This document shows positions 35,495 to 45,419 of a DNA stretch of 58,591 nt, piece by piece. A program made the position numbers and the translations under genes. Position 1 is the first letter of the stretch. Each line of letters begins with the position of its first letter. The notes beneath the pieces were generated by a model. That model was not told where the DNA came from. It made no database searches and worked only from the letters and a program-made list of their open reading frames with translations. The stretch comes from Vibrio sp. HI00D65 (GTDB taxonomy: Bacteria; Pseudomonadota; Gammaproteobacteria; Enterobacterales; Vibrionaceae), in the NCBI RefSeq assembly GCF_001635455.1, contig NZ_LWEH01000225.1:1-58591 (forward strand), given 5' to 3'.

Positions 35495-36253
35495 ATGGAT
35501 TGGTTGATTCTATTTTTATCAGGAGTAATCGGTGGTGTGCTCAACTCTATTGCTGGAGGTGGCAGCTTCATAACCTTCCCTGCTCTATTGTTTGCTGGCG
35601 TCCCTCCGATTGCGGCCAACGCCACGAATACTTTCGCCTCTTGTGCTGGCTACATCAGTGGTGCTTACGCTTTGCGTCATGAGATTCAGTCCGGTACCAA
35701 GCAACTCAAGCTCGTTATCGCTTTGTGTGTACTCGGTGGCGGTATTGGTGCTTTCTTACTGTTGCACACACCAGAAGCTCTATTTACCCAGTCCGTACCT
35801 TGGTTACTGCTTTTTGCCGCACTACTGTTTACCTTTGGTGGCACACTAAACAAATGGCTTAAGCAAGCAACCGCGAAACACAAACACGCCACCAGCGCTG
35901 GGGCGTTTTTTTCAGCACTGTTACTACTGATTGTTTGTATCTACGGGGGCTATTTCAATGCGGGTTTAGGCATAGTGACATTGAGCTACTTGGCACTGGC
36001 TGGCTATACCAATATTAATGTTATGAATGGTATCAAGTTACTGGTTTCGGCTTGTGCTTCCCTCGCTGCGATAGTCTTTTTTATCGTCAAAGGTTCGATT
36101 GACTGGCCATCGGGCATGGCGGTATTAATGGGAACCTTGGTTGGTGGGTATTACTCAGCCAAAGTCTCTCGTCGTATTCCGCAACAATACGTTCGAAATA
36201 CAGTGATCGTCGCGAGTTTCTTAATCACTGCTTACTTTTTTTACGCCAGTTAA
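35495..36253 (+). CDS. TauE/SafE (TSUP) family membrane permease
   Basis: 252 aa, 7-8 membrane segments. The TSUP duplicated motif is visible: LSGVIGGVLNSIAGGGSFITFPALLFAG with ANATNTFAS near the N-terminus, and in the second half YGGYFNAGLGIVTLSYLALAG with NVMNGIKLLVS. Family members export or import sulfur-containing or organic anions such as sulfite or sulfoacetate; the substrate here cannot be told. Monocistronic, between tctA's terminator and a small membrane-protein gene. Confidence 0.88.
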   Translation: MDWLILFLSGVIGGVLNSIAGGGSFITFPALLFAGVPPIAANATNTFASCAGYISGAYALRHEIQSGTKQLKLVIALCVLGGGIGAFLLLHTPEALFTQSVPWLLLFAALLFTFGGTLNKWLKQATAKHKHATSAGAFFSALLLLIVCIYGGYFNAGLGIVTLSYLALAGYTNINVMNGIKLLVSACASLAAIVFFIVKGSIDWPSGMAVLMGTLVGGYYSAKVSRRIPQQYVRNTVIVASFLITAYFFYAS

Positions 36254-36475
36254 ACGAAGAATTTTTGTGACTCACGCAAGAGTGACTATCTACACAGCTT
36301 TACTCCCGAACTAGCCACACCACTATTTTATTGCTCACATAACAGCCAACTTAGAATGTGTGAATACCGTCATCGAATTAGTAAATTTGACATTAATCTA
36401 GGCTATTTTTTAGCCTTTCCTATAAAAAAATGGAATAGTTCTCCTGTTGAAAATGAAACTTCACTAGGAGGCGTT

Positions 36476-36661
36476 ATGAACATCAAACTCGGCCATGTCA
36501 TGTCATCAAGTCGACTCATTTGCTTTGTGGCTTTTCTTGCCGCAACGTGCGCGTGGATCTTAAAAATGCCTGCTGTGTTTTCTGTATCTGCGCTCTTCTT
36601 ACTGGTCAGCGCCATCGTTTATGTTGTAGATATCTGGAAGAACCAAAAGAGAAATCGCTAA
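36476..36661 (+). CDS. Small two-helix membrane protein
   Basis: 61 aa preceded by a perfect AGGAGG at 36466-36471, five bases before the ATG. Two hydrophobic segments (ICFVAFLAATCAWILKM and VFSVSALFLLVSAIVYVV), then a basic tail (WKNQKRNR). An AT-rich leader lies upstream, and its own terminator follows at 36695. No family recognised; the ribosome binding site and terminator make it a real gene. Confidence 0.75.
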   Translation: MNIKLGHVMSSSRLICFVAFLAATCAWILKMPAVFSVSALFLLVSAIVYVVDIWKNQKRNR

Positions 36662-36694
36662 GCTTAAGGCTCAATAGCAGTAAGCTGAGCACAC

Positions 36695-36722
36695 AAAAAA
36701 AGGAGCGCTTAGGCTCCTTTTG
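36695..36722 (+). terminator. Terminator of the small membrane-protein gene
   Basis: AAAAGGAGC / GCTCCTTTT stem at 36697-36721 with a 7-nt loop, then TGTATTTT; preceded by an A-run. Confidence 0.85.
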
Positions 36723-36810
36723 TATTTTGTGTTCATCGCTTTCTTGGCGTAACGCTCGCTTTTAGAGGCGCCCAATTTTATCGACGCCTTCTTATTAACG
36801 ACGTTTTTTA

Positions 36811-37224
36811 TTAACGACGAAAGTTACGACCGTTACCACCACGACGAGCTTTAAATGCGGAAGCCGCTTTCGCTTGAGAAGCTTGAATCGACTCTACCGT
36901 TAGCTCCATAGGCTCACGTGGCTCTAACCCGTGGCGGAATGTACGCGAACGCGGAGGCATTTGGTATTCAATGTCTGACGCTTTAGGCATGCGCTTGAAA
37001 CGGTACAGGTAGAAGTTTTCAACCTTTTCACGAGCCCACTCGGTCTTCTTAAGATATTTAACAGCACTTGCGATAGTTGGCTTAGTGTTAAAACAATTCA
37101 TTCGCATTGCAGCATCTAAAATTTCCCAACCATAATGATCCACTAACTCAGTGATCATGGTTTCAAGCTTTAAGCCATGCAGTGGGTTATTTCGTTGCAG
37201 TTCGATTCTTTCTTCTTCAGTCAT
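36811..37224 (-). CDS. VF530 family (DUF2132) DNA-binding protein
   Basis: 137 aa from ATG 37224 with AAGGTAA just upstream; the open frame to 37251 lacks a start signal. The core (about residues 8-70: NNPLHGLKLETMITELVDHYGWEILDAAMRMNCFNTKPTIASAVKYLKKTEWAREKVENFYLY) is the compact VF530 domain. A longer than usual C-terminal extension is basic and disordered (ASAFKARRGGNGRNFRR), which would favour nucleic-acid contact. VF530 was described from Vibrio fischeri as a putative DNA-binding fold; the cellular role is not known. Confidence 0.85.
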   Translation of the reverse strand: MTEEERIELQRNNPLHGLKLETMITELVDHYGWEILDAAMRMNCFNTKPTIASAVKYLKKTEWAREKVENFYLYRFKRMPKASDIEYQMPPRSRTFRHGLEPREPMELTVESIQASQAKAASAFKARRGGNGRNFRR

Positions 37225-37622
37225 AACATTACCTTTTTCAAGGCAGATCAACGCCTTGAATATACGCTAGAACGCCGTCATCACTGACCACTTCTTGCTC
37301 AATCATTTAGGCATTATGTCCTTTGCCCTTATTTATGTCGTTATGATGGCATAAAGCGCATCGGTTATCCTATTTATCTTTTCATTTAATTTTAAAACGT
37401 TCACTAAATGCTCTGACACTCAACATTTGGGCTAGCAGCAGTTTGGACCTGCACAAACAAAAGTGCCAGTTAAAAAAATGGTGACAACAAACTGAAATAA
37501 CTTTTATTTTTTTATTGTTATTGTCTTTTGTCCGCACGCAGTGCTATTGTTTGAGTAACATTGAAAAATAAAAATTCATTACCAAACAATGATATAGCTA
37601 TAAATAAAGGTTGGTTTGCAAC
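37225..37622. other. Intergenic region upstream of VF530 gene and HD-GYP remnant
   Basis: About 400 bp, AT-rich, with no convincing gene, repeat or operator. Confidence 0.4.
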
Positions 37623-38769
37623 ATGTTTGACTACTCCCAGATTAATAGAGTAGCCGCACAGGATAAGGACATTATCGCCACCGTAGATGACCTTTCCGGC
37701 TAGCTCGTGAACATTACCCCTCATTATCACGGCTCTCGGTCATATTATGCAGTGACAATAGAGCATCAAATTATTTTGTGTCAGATGCCCTGAGTAAAGA
37801 AGCAGAGCATCGTTATATTGATCTAGAAATAAAACAAGAATCAGCGTTGTCGCGATTAGCAGAATCTCTCGATACGCGAATCATTCATGATCTCAGTTCG
37901 ACTCCACCAACAGAGCAAACTTGCAATTTATTGAAGCTCGGTCATCAGAGTAGTTACACAACCCCTATTCACTATCAAGAACATAATCTTGGATTTGTAT
38001 TCGTTAACGCCTCATCGATTGGGTGCTTTTATGAGCCGTCAATACAATGCGATATAGCCTATCTCACTCAAGTCATCTCAAGCTTGTTCATTCAGCTGTT
38101 TGAGCGACAACGACACTTTCAATCTTCCTTAGCCATTGCACTGAATATGGGGCACGCTCGCGACCCTGAAACCAAAGAGCATCTGATTCGGATGGGCAAA
38201 TACAGTGAGCAATTAGCTCGAACCCTGTCAAATACAAACACTGAGATTACGCATCAGTTCATCCATCGTATTCGCTTGTATGCGCCCTTTCACGATATAG
38301 GGAAATACCGAATTCCAGATAGTGTGTTGTTCAGTACCGATCGCTTCTCAGATGAGGAAAGAGCGATAATGAAAAACCATACGCTATACGGGGAAGATAT
38401 GATCAACGATGTGGTTTCGCTATCTCACCACAACTCAATGTGTTCAAAAGAAATTCAGTTCATCAAGAATATCGTGCGTCATCACCACGAAAGATTTGAC
38501 GGTTCAGGCCTACCCGACGCCTTAAAAGGCCAAGCCATTCCTTCAGAAGCCAGAATCGTGACCTTAGCCGATGTGTTTGATGCGCTGATGAGTAAAAGAG
38601 CCTATAAACAAGCATGGACATTAAGTGAAGTGATGGAATACATAGAGGTACACACGGTTCGATGTTTGACCCACAGTGTGTCAAAGCGCTGAAACAGAAC
38701 CTCGACTACTTTTTGTCAATTAGAAAGCAATATAACGACAATATTCAACCGCAAGCCATGACAGCTTAG
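37623..38769 (+). pseudogene. HD-GYP phosphodiesterase gene broken by a stop and two frameshifts
   Basis: Read piecewise, the segment encodes a ~380-aa HD-GYP protein. The ATG at 37623 begins MFDYSQINRVAAQDKDII; an in-frame TAG stands at 37701-37703. The same frame continues as NITPHYHGSRSYYAVTIEHQ. Around 37766-37772 the frame changes, continuing as NYFVSDALSKEAEHRYI. The long middle frame carries a GAF-like region and the HD-GYP core (FHDIGKYRIPD, HHHERFDGSGLP, LADVFDALMSKRAYKQ). Near 38650-38656 one base is missing in what should read HTGSMFDPQCVKAL; the resumed frame ends at TAG 38767-38769. The GTG at 37778 allows a 304-residue product, but it would lack the N-terminus and have a wrong C-terminus. 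Sequencing error is possible but three independent lesions make decay likelier. Confidence 0.8.
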
Positions 38770-39125
38770 TTCATACTTAACCTGCAAGCTCTCAATCTAA
38801 TATCAAGCGTTAACTAAACCGCAGCCAACAAAAAAGGATGCCAATTGGCATCCTCAACTTTAAAACCCATCGTATTAGTGTATCTGAGCCAAACCACATC
38901 GAAACCAATCGACTTCGATTTCAAATGATACTCGCCTCAACAAACTGCAGCTTCGCAACAAATGATAATTCAACGTAAACAGCAAAAATGAACACCAAGC
39001 TCGCACTGTAAATATAGATATTTAAAATCAAAAACACCAAATCAATCACCACGTGTATTTATGGTGGTGTTGGTTTGATCTGTATTCATAAAAAGAAAAA
39101 CTTAAAATTATCCAAAGGTAGGCAC
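38770..39125. other. Intergenic region before the lipoprotein gene
   Basis: 356 bp without a coding frame. It contains the minus-oriented terminator (38829-38855) and a CACCAC...GTGGTG inverted repeat at about 39051-39070 near the lipoprotein leader. Confidence 0.45.
38829..38855 (-). terminator. Minus-strand terminator with no obvious upstream gene
   Basis: AGGATGCC-AATT-GGCATCCT palindrome with a U-run only on the minus strand (A-run at 38829-38835). All genes nearby are on the plus strand. Confidence 0.65.
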
Positions 39126-40433
39126 GTGAAACTAATAGCTCAAACTAAGAGTATCTCTAATCGGTTACTAACAGCCATAATCGTTTCTTCAATTATCTCA
39201 GGCTGTGGCGGCGGAAACTCTGATAGCAAGCTCGAAGACGCCGGAAACCCTGATAGCACGGTCGAAGACGGCGTTGCTTTAAGAGACTCTGATCTCACTC
39301 TTTACGAAAATGAATATCAACATCGCTTTTGGTACGATGTTAAATACAAAGATGGCAAAAATAGACACATCACATTCAAAGTTTCAGAGCAATCAACGGC
39401 AAAGAATGGTGAAGATTTTGAATTAATTACCTCACGCTCAACCTCAAATAATGCTGGCTATTTTACGCTTGCGATCCATGACGATGACCGTTTCGAAGGC
39501 AAACAGACGATCGTCATAGATATCATGGTTGATGGTCAATTTATTAGAGAAGAAACCATAACACTTGATGACACAAATTCAACGTCTCTGACTGACCATG
39601 CAGCCATTGAAAAGAGAGGAGCGGTTGGCCATGGAGAAACAACAGTTGTAATAGATGACACAATGTATGAACTCAGTATTGTTAAGGGGTTATTCAAATA
39701 TGATCTTCTAACAAATAAAACTGTAAGAAAACGCGAATTTCCTGCTTACACATCGTTCGGTAGCATTTTCCAATATGATGGTGACATATTTTCATACCGT
39801 AATGACAAGATACAACGCCTGAACACAGACAGCCTACTTTGGGAAATTATTTCAGCCCCATCATCTCCAACAAACGAGATGGGTCCAGTTAGTTATGTAA
39901 TACAGTCAACACAAGTAGTTAATGACACGCTCTATTTATTTGGCTATCAAAATGTTCAAGATGAAAAAAAGCCAATCAATTTTAGCTATGACTTTCAACA
40001 CAAAAAATGGAAAGAGTTAAGTAATCGCCCACACTTCAACACTTTTGATCAATCGGTGCTGTTTGGCAATGATGGCTATCCTTTGGCTCAATCGGTGCAG
40101 TTTGGCAATGATGTCTACCTTTTCAGAAATGGGCAAGCCATGATATACAACACTTCAAAGGATGAATGGTCTACTGACCCTGTCGAAGCAAAAATTGGAA
40201 CAACACAACCTCATGTTGCAGGAAAGTACGCTTATAACTTTTTGGTTGAAGATAACGCGGCTTACTTATCGCGCTTCAACCTTGAAAAACGAACGCAAGA
40301 AGTACAGCAAGTATCCAATTCCCAAAGAGGCTTTTCATGGGAGATAAAAGGAACCTTCATGTATAAGGGAAGAATTTACCTGGCGAATAACGAAGCTACA
40401 CGCCTGCTCTCCGCTTACTGGGGAGATAACTAA
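39126..40433 (+). CDS. Lipoprotein with Calx-beta-like and kelch-like propeller domains
   Basis: 435 aa from GTG 39126, preceded by AAGG at 39115-39118; a TTG at 39075 is in frame but has no ribosome binding site. Lipobox SSIISGC with a Gly-rich tail, so an outer-membrane or surface lipoprotein. Residues about 55-140 resemble a Calx-beta fold (AKNGEDFELITS...GYFTLAIHDDDRFEGKQTI..DI). The rest carries repeated W/F-containing blades (SLLWEIISAPSS, HKKWKELSNRPHF, KDEWSTDPVEAK) like a kelch/galactose-oxidase propeller. A 39-bp internal duplication is present (40050 and 40089). Function unknown; a calcium-stabilised surface binding protein is plausible. Confidence 0.7.
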   Translation: MKLIAQTKSISNRLLTAIIVSSIISGCGGGNSDSKLEDAGNPDSTVEDGVALRDSDLTLYENEYQHRFWYDVKYKDGKNRHITFKVSEQSTAKNGEDFELITSRSTSNNAGYFTLAIHDDDRFEGKQTIVIDIMVDGQFIREETITLDDTNSTSLTDHAAIEKRGAVGHGETTVVIDDTMYELSIVKGLFKYDLLTNKTVRKREFPAYTSFGSIFQYDGDIFSYRNDKIQRLNTDSLLWEIISAPSSPTNEMGPVSYVIQSTQVVNDTLYLFGYQNVQDEKKPINFSYDFQHKKWKELSNRPHFNTFDQSVLFGNDGYPLAQSVQFGNDVYLFRNGQAMIYNTSKDEWSTDPVEAKIGTTQPHVAGKYAYNFLVEDNAAYLSRFNLEKRTQEVQQVSNSQRGFSWEIKGTFMYKGRIYLANNEATRLLSAYWGDN

Positions 40434-40460
40434 ATTCTTTTCCAATATACGACTTATTAA

Positions 40461-40484
40461 AAAGGTGCCCTGTGGGCACCTTTG
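40461..40484. terminator. Bidirectional terminator between lipoprotein gene and gnd
   Basis: AAAGGTGCCC / GGGCACCTTT with a TGT loop; U-rich on both strands. Serves the plus-strand lipoprotein gene and the minus-strand gnd. Confidence 0.9.
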
Positions 40485-40511
40485 TTATATTAACAACGAA
40501 ATGATAATCAA

Positions 40512-41960
40512 TTATACATCGTAAGTTGTAGAAGCAGTGTCGCCGCCTGTACCAGTCCAGTTTGTGTGGAAGAACTCACCACGTGGACGGTCAGTACGCT
40601 CGTAAGTGTGAGCACCGAAGTAGTCACGTTGAGCTTGAAGCAGGTTAGCTGGTAAGCGTGCAGTTGTGTAACCGTCTAGGAAAGATAGAGCAGAAATCGT
40701 ACATGGCATTGGGATACCAGACTCTAGAGATTTCGCTGCTACTTTACGCCATGCCGCTAAGCTACTTTGTAGGATGTTTTTGAAGTACTCGTCAGAACCT
40801 AGGAACGCGATGTCTGGGTTTGCTTCGTACGCATCACGGATATTACCTAGGAATGCAGAACGGATGATACAACCACCACGCCACATTAGTGCTACGTTAC
40901 CGTAGTTTAGATCCCAGCCGTTCTCGTTAGATGCTTCGCGCATTAGCATGAAGCCTTGAGCGTAAGAGATGATCTTAGAAGCTAGTAGAGCTTGACGTAG
41001 TGCATCAACCCACTCTTGCTTGTCACCTTCAACTGGAGTAATTGTCTTACCGAATAGAGTTTCAGCTTCAACACGTTGATCTTTCAGTGCAGATAGGCAA
41101 CGAGAGAATACAGACTCAGAGATAAGCGTTAGAGGAATACCTAGGTCTAGTGCGTTGATACCAGTCCACTTGCCAGTGCCTTTTTGGCCAGCAGTATCTA
41201 GGATCTTCTCAACTAGCGCTTCACCGTCTTCATCTTTGTAGCCAAGGATGTCAGCAGTGATTTCAACTAGGTAGCTGTCTAGCTCAGTCTTATTCCAGTC
41301 AGCGAATACTGCTTGCATCTCGTCAGCAGACATACCTAGACCATCTTTCATGAACTGGTAAGCTTCTGTGATAAGCTGCATGTCGCCGTATTCGATGCCG
41401 TTGTGTACCATCTTAACGAAGTGACCAGCACCATCGTTACCAACCCAGTCACAACAAGGCTCGCCAGCGTCAGTTTTTGCAGAGATACCTTGGAAGATTG
41501 GCTTCACCGCTTCCCAAGCTTCAGCTGCGCCGCCAGGCATGATTGAAGGACCGAAACGAGCACCTTCTTCACCACCAGATACACCAGTACCGATGAAGTG
41601 GATGCCTTTTTCACGACAGTGCGCTACGCGACGGTTAGTGTCTGGGTAGTTAGTGTTACCACCATCAATGATGATGTCTCCTTCGTCTAGAAGTGGGATT
41701 AGGTTGTCGATGAACGTGTCTACAACGTCACCAGCACGAACCATAAGCATCACTTTACGTGGCGTTTCTAGTTTCTCAACTAGCTCTTCTAGAGAGTAAG
41801 CACCAACAATGTTAGTACCTTTAGCTGGACCTTCTAGAAACTCGTCTACTTTCGCAGCAGTACGGTTGTGAGCCACAACTTTGAAGCCGTGGTCGTTCAT
41901 GTTTAGGATAAGGTTCTGACCCATTACTGCTAGGCCAATTACACCGATATCACCTTTCAT
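40512..41960 (-). CDS. gnd: 6-phosphogluconate dehydrogenase, decarboxylating
   Basis: 482 aa, usual length. Catalyses NADP-dependent oxidative decarboxylation of 6-phosphogluconate to ribulose 5-phosphate. N-terminal Rossmann GLAVMGQNL, substrate signature IDGGNTNYPDT, GTGVSGGEEGARFGPSIMPGG, catalytic KMVHNGIEYGDMQ, and the C-terminal RAQRDYFGAHTYER/HTNW tail are all present. Third gene of zwf-pgl-gnd; 29 bp follow pgl. Confidence 0.97.
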   Translation of the reverse strand: MKGDIGVIGLAVMGQNLILNMNDHGFKVVAHNRTAAKVDEFLEGPAKGTNIVGAYSLEELVEKLETPRKVMLMVRAGDVVDTFIDNLIPLLDEGDIIIDGGNTNYPDTNRRVAHCREKGIHFIGTGVSGGEEGARFGPSIMPGGAAEAWEAVKPIFQGISAKTDAGEPCCDWVGNDGAGHFVKMVHNGIEYGDMQLITEAYQFMKDGLGMSADEMQAVFADWNKTELDSYLVEITADILGYKDEDGEALVEKILDTAGQKGTGKWTGINALDLGIPLTLISESVFSRCLSALKDQRVEAETLFGKTITPVEGDKQEWVDALRQALLASKIISYAQGFMLMREASNENGWDLNYGNVALMWRGGCIIRSAFLGNIRDAYEANPDIAFLGSDEYFKNILQSSLAAWRKVAAKSLESGIPMPCTISALSFLDGYTTARLPANLLQAQRDYFGAHTYERTDRPRGEFFHTNWTGTGGDTASTTYDV

Positions 41961-41989
41961 TATTTATATCTCCTTGCGGCTAGTCGCAC

Positions 41990-42706
41990 TTATGCGATAG
42001 CACTTGCTGCATTTGAATCTAGGAACCACTCTGTTTCACCAGTTTTAGACTGGATTTTCGCTGCCGGGTAAGGCAACTCTGAAGCAGGAGTAGTATGAAT
42101 TTCTTTAACGATCTCAACTTTACCTGCACCCAGTACTAGGTAGCTGATTCGTTTTGCTGCTTCTAAAACTTTCGCAGTTTTAGAAACACGGATTTGACCA
42201 GACTCAGGGTGAGAAGCCAGCACAGACAGGTTCTCATCTTGGTAGTTCGTTGCACCCGGGAATAGTGAAGCCGTGTGGCCATCTGCGCCAACACCAAGCA
42301 GAATCCAATCGAAAACAGGTGTGCCGTTTTCACAAGGAATCACATCGGCCATCTCTTTAGCAAAACGTTCTGCTTCTGCTTTTGGCTCATCTTCACCACG
42401 AATACGGTGGATGTTCTCGGCAGGAAGATTTACTTGAGAGAATAGAAGTGCGTTTGCTTCACCGTAGTTGCTTTCTGCATCATCCGGTGTAACACAACGT
42501 TCATCACCCCACCAGAAGTGAAGGTTGTTCCATTGAATGCCTTCTGCGTATGGCGCTTGAGCCAATAGTTTGAAAAGCATTTTAGGTGTACTACCACCAG
42601 ACAGTGAAATGTGAACAGGTTTTCCCTGCTCGCTGTACGCTTTCATTTCGTTTGCTAGGTTTTCAACAACTAGCTCTGGCGTTTCAAAGATCTTGTGGTT
42701 GATCAT
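41990..42706 (-). CDS. pgl: 6-phosphogluconolactonase
   Basis: 238 aa (DevB/Pgl type), hydrolysing 6-phosphogluconolactone. Motifs [28 protein letters not shown] and [16 protein letters not shown] are intact. The ATG at 42706 overlaps the zwf stop in an ATGA arrangement (42703-42706), which shows translational coupling and fixes the start; the upstream open frame to 42754 is inside zwf. Confidence 0.95.
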   Translation of the reverse strand: MINHKIFETPELVVENLANEMKAYSEQGKPVHISLSGGSTPKMLFKLLAQAPYAEGIQWNNLHFWWGDERCVTPDDAESNYGEANALLFSQVNLPAENIHRIRGEDEPKAEAERFAKEMADVIPCENGTPVFDWILLGVGADGHTASLFPGATNYQDENLSVLASHPESGQIRVSKTAKVLEAAKRISYLVLGAGKVEIVKEIHTTPASELPYPAAKIQSKTGETEWFLDSNAASAIA

Positions 42707-44205
42707 AGTTCGCAGTAATCCGTGTCTGTTAAGTTTTTGCATGGGAAACGCCATGCGCGGCCATCACGTTGCAGAAGTTCATCCGCTTCCTGTGGGCCCC
42801 AAGTACCACAAGCATAGCCAAACAGTGCTTGAGGGTCTTGTTTAAAGTCTAAGATTGGTTGAACGTACTTCCAACATGCTTCTACCGCATCGGTACGTGC
42901 AAACAGAGTTGCGTCACCATTTAGTGCATCAAGAAGTAGACGCTCGTAAGCTGTTAGCATTTGAGTTTCTGGCAAGTCAGAGTAAGAGAAATTCATTTTC
43001 ACTTCTTTTGCTTTGAAGCCTGCGCCTGGCTCTTTCAAACCAAAGCTCATCTGAATACCTTCGTCCGGTTGGATACGGATAATCAGTTTGTTCTCTGGTG
43101 CATCTTGACCAAATACTGGGTGTGGCGTGTTCTTGAAATGAATCACGATTTCCGTTACGCGCGTTGGTAAGCGTTTACCAGTACGCACGTAGAATGGAAC
43201 CCCATTCCAACGCCAGTTGTTGATGTGCGCTTTCAGACCAATGTAGGTTTCAGTACGAGAGTCATCAGCAACACCGTGCTCTTCGCGGTAGCCAAGCAAA
43301 TGCTGGCCGCGAACATCAGAAGCAGTGTACTGACCTAGCACTAGATCTTTACGCAGGTCTTCTTCTTCAAGAGGCTTCAGACACTGAAGTACTTTAACCA
43401 CTTCGTCACGAATAGAGTCAGCGTTAATTTGAGCTGGTGGTTCCATACCAACCATTGCTAATACTTGTAGCAAGTGGTTTTGGAACATATCACGAACTGC
43501 ACCAGAACCATCGTAGTAGCCGCCACGTTCTTCAACGCCAAGGAACTCTGCACCTGTGATTTCAACGTAATCAATAAAGTTACGGTTCCATAGTGGTTCA
43601 AACATCGCGTTTGAGAAACGAAGCACGAGAAGGTTTTGTACCGTCTCTTTACCTAAGTAGTGGTCGATACGGTAGATCTGGTGTTCTTGGAAGTGATGAT
43701 GGATCTCTTCATCTAACGCTTGAGCAGAAGCTAAATCGTAACCAAATGGCTTCTCGATGATCAGACGGCGCCAGCCATTCGTTTCATCGTTAAGGCCATG
43801 CGCAGCAAGGTTTGCTGGGATAACACCGTACAGGCTTGGCGGCGTTGCCAAGTAGAACAAAGTGTTGTGGTTTTCGAATTGGTAGTCTTGCTCAAGTTTG
43901 TCTAGACGTTGTGCTAAACGAGCGTAATCGTCTACATCTGAAGTGTTGATCGCTTGGTAATGCAAATGTTCAATAAATGCATTCAGCGTCTCTGGTTCAG
44001 TTTGTTCCATTTCCTGAAGAGACTTCTTCAGCTTCTCACGGTAAGACTCATCGCTGTACTCAGTACGGCTCACTCCAAGAATCGCAAAGGATTCTGGTAG
44101 TTGATTGCTAGCATACAGGTGGTACAAAGCAGGAATTAACTTACGGTAAGTTAGATCTCCCGACGCACCAAAAATAACGATGCTGCTGTTTTCAGGTATT
44201 ACCAT
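42703..44205 (-). CDS. zwf: Glucose-6-phosphate 1-dehydrogenase
   Basis: 500 aa from ATG 44205 with AGGAAAG at a good distance; ATG 44208 is adjacent and the frame extends to 44259 without a start signal. Coenzyme loop [13 protein letters not shown], active-site RIDHYLGKE, and [10 protein letters not shown] are present. First step of the oxidative pentose phosphate pathway; first gene of the zwf-pgl-gnd operon. A perfect FNR-type palindrome lies about 180 bp upstream. Confidence 0.97.
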   Translation of the reverse strand: MVIPENSSIVIFGASGDLTYRKLIPALYHLYASNQLPESFAILGVSRTEYSDESYREKLKKSLQEMEQTEPETLNAFIEHLHYQAINTSDVDDYARLAQRLDKLEQDYQFENHNTLFYLATPPSLYGVIPANLAAHGLNDETNGWRRLIIEKPFGYDLASAQALDEEIHHHFQEHQIYRIDHYLGKETVQNLLVLRFSNAMFEPLWNRNFIDYVEITGAEFLGVEERGGYYDGSGAVRDMFQNHLLQVLAMVGMEPPAQINADSIRDEVVKVLQCLKPLEEEDLRKDLVLGQYTASDVRGQHLLGYREEHGVADDSRTETYIGLKAHINNWRWNGVPFYVRTGKRLPTRVTEIVIHFKNTPHPVFGQDAPENKLIIRIQPDEGIQMSFGLKEPGAGFKAKEVKMNFSYSDLPETQMLTAYERLLLDALNGDATLFARTDAVEACWKYVQPILDFKQDPQALFGYACGTWGPQEADELLQRDGRAWRFPCKNLTDTDYCEL

Positions 44206-44384
44206 CATCTTTCCTATAAAAACAAGGTTTTTAGTATTCGCTAAAGGTATCAGCGACATACGAAAATAGATAATAGGTCTTGGCTATTACATCAATAGCA
44301 AGTGCCTATTACACTTGAGAATGCGTTTGGTAAACGAGGGTGAATGCTATCACCACTATTCGGGACAGTATTGTCTATGAGTAT

Positions 44385-44398
44385 TTGATTTACATCAA
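44385..44398. promoter_or_regulatory. FNR-type binding site upstream of zwf
   Basis: TTGATTTACATCAA matches the FNR consensus TTGAT-N4-ATCAA exactly. The nearest promoter it could serve is that of zwf (start 44205). Confidence 0.5.
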
Positions 44399-44586
44399 CC
44401 ACTGTGAAGGCAATCGATTAAATATTGACTCTTTTCGAACAAAATATAATCGACCATAGATTTCTCAAGGGTTGAAACAGAAGCAAATCTGCATTCTCGA
44501 ACATTGTAGTCGAGAAAGAATAGCATCTGGTCTGTGGAGTGAGTAGAAGGAGGTGAAAAAGAAATTAGAGAGAGGCGGAAAAGAAA

Positions 44587-44614
44587 GTAAAACCAGCTTA
44601 CTCAACTGGTTTTA
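44587..44614 (-). terminator. Terminator of the two-component operon
   Basis: Perfect 10-bp arms GTAAAACCAG (44587-44596) / CTGGTTTTAC (44605-44614); U-rich on the minus strand (TTTTACTTTCTTTT). About 50 bp after the regulator stop. Confidence 0.75.
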
Positions 44615-44662
44615 CACATAATGAGGAACAAAGGTTATCTCTTTAATGGAAGGGTATATACG

Positions 44663-45358
44663 CTACCTTGTTGCTTTGTTGTAGCAACGTTCAGGTCGTC
44701 CCACCGTACCGTAATTCAAATCAGCAGCTAACTCCCCGGTGGTAATCAAGAACTCAAGATAGCGTCGTGCTGTAGTTCGGCTTGCACCAATGCGTTCACC
44801 GGCCTCATCAGCCGTGATGTTCACCGAATCTGCCTGTTGAAAAATCGCGCGAATCTTATCGAGCGTTACTCCGTCGATCCCTTTAGGCAACGTCGATACT
44901 TTTGCATGGTCTGCTTTAGCATTGGCTTGCAACATCTTATCGACCAAACCTTGGTTAAGATCTGACACACTCTCGAACTCTTGTTGCTGTGACTGATACT
45001 TCTTCAGCGCAGCTTCCAAGCGAGGAAACATGACGGGTTTCAATAGGTAATCCACCACGCCACCACGCATAGCTATCTGTAAGGTGTTCACATCTCGGGC
45101 TGCGGTGATTAAAATCACATCACACCCTTGGTTGTTACCTCTAACATGATTAAGAATATCAAGCCCACTGCCGTCTGGCAGATACACATCTAAAAGCACT
45201 AAATCTGGCCTTAAGATATCCAGCTGCATTAACGCTTCAGAATGGGTGGTCGCTATCCCAATAACATCAAAACCTCCCATCTGCTCTAGATAGCGATGGT
45301 GAAGTTCTGCAATCGCAATATCATCTTCAATGACCATGACTCTCGTGATTGCGTTCAT
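44663..45358 (-). CDS. CitB/DcuR-family response regulator
   Basis: 231 aa. Receiver with acidic pocket E11-D12-D13, phospho-acceptor D57 (LVLLDVYLPDGSG) and K near 107 (YLLKPV). The C-terminal part carries the HTH of CitB/DcuR regulators (ADEAGERIGASRTTARRYLEFL). AAGGAAG precedes the ATG. It is 61 bp downstream of the sensor kinase gene. Family members control uptake and use of citrate or C4-dicarboxylates; tctCBA at 32-35 kb is the likely target. Confidence 0.92.
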   Translation of the reverse strand: MNAITRVMVIEDDIAIAELHHRYLEQMGGFDVIGIATTHSEALMQLDILRPDLVLLDVYLPDGSGLDILNHVRGNNQGCDVILITAARDVNTLQIAMRGGVVDYLLKPVMFPRLEAALKKYQSQQQEFESVSDLNQGLVDKMLQANAKADHAKVSTLPKGIDGVTLDKIRAIFQQADSVNITADEAGERIGASRTTARRYLEFLITTGELAADLNYGTVGRPERCYNKATR

Positions 45359-45419
45359 TTAAGTTCTTCCTTTAACCATTATTTTTCGTCACGGTGATCA
45401 TCATAGGATCACTCACGTT

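Larger units (their letters stand above)
44206..44662. other. Intergenic region between zwf and the CitB-like regulator
   Basis: No gene. Contains the zwf promoter region, the FNR-like box at 44385-44398 and the response-regulator terminator at 44587-44614. Confidence 0.5.

Noticed and set aside
37518..37730. 70-codon minus-strand frame
   Set aside because: Antisense to the start of the HD-GYP pseudogene; no supporting features.
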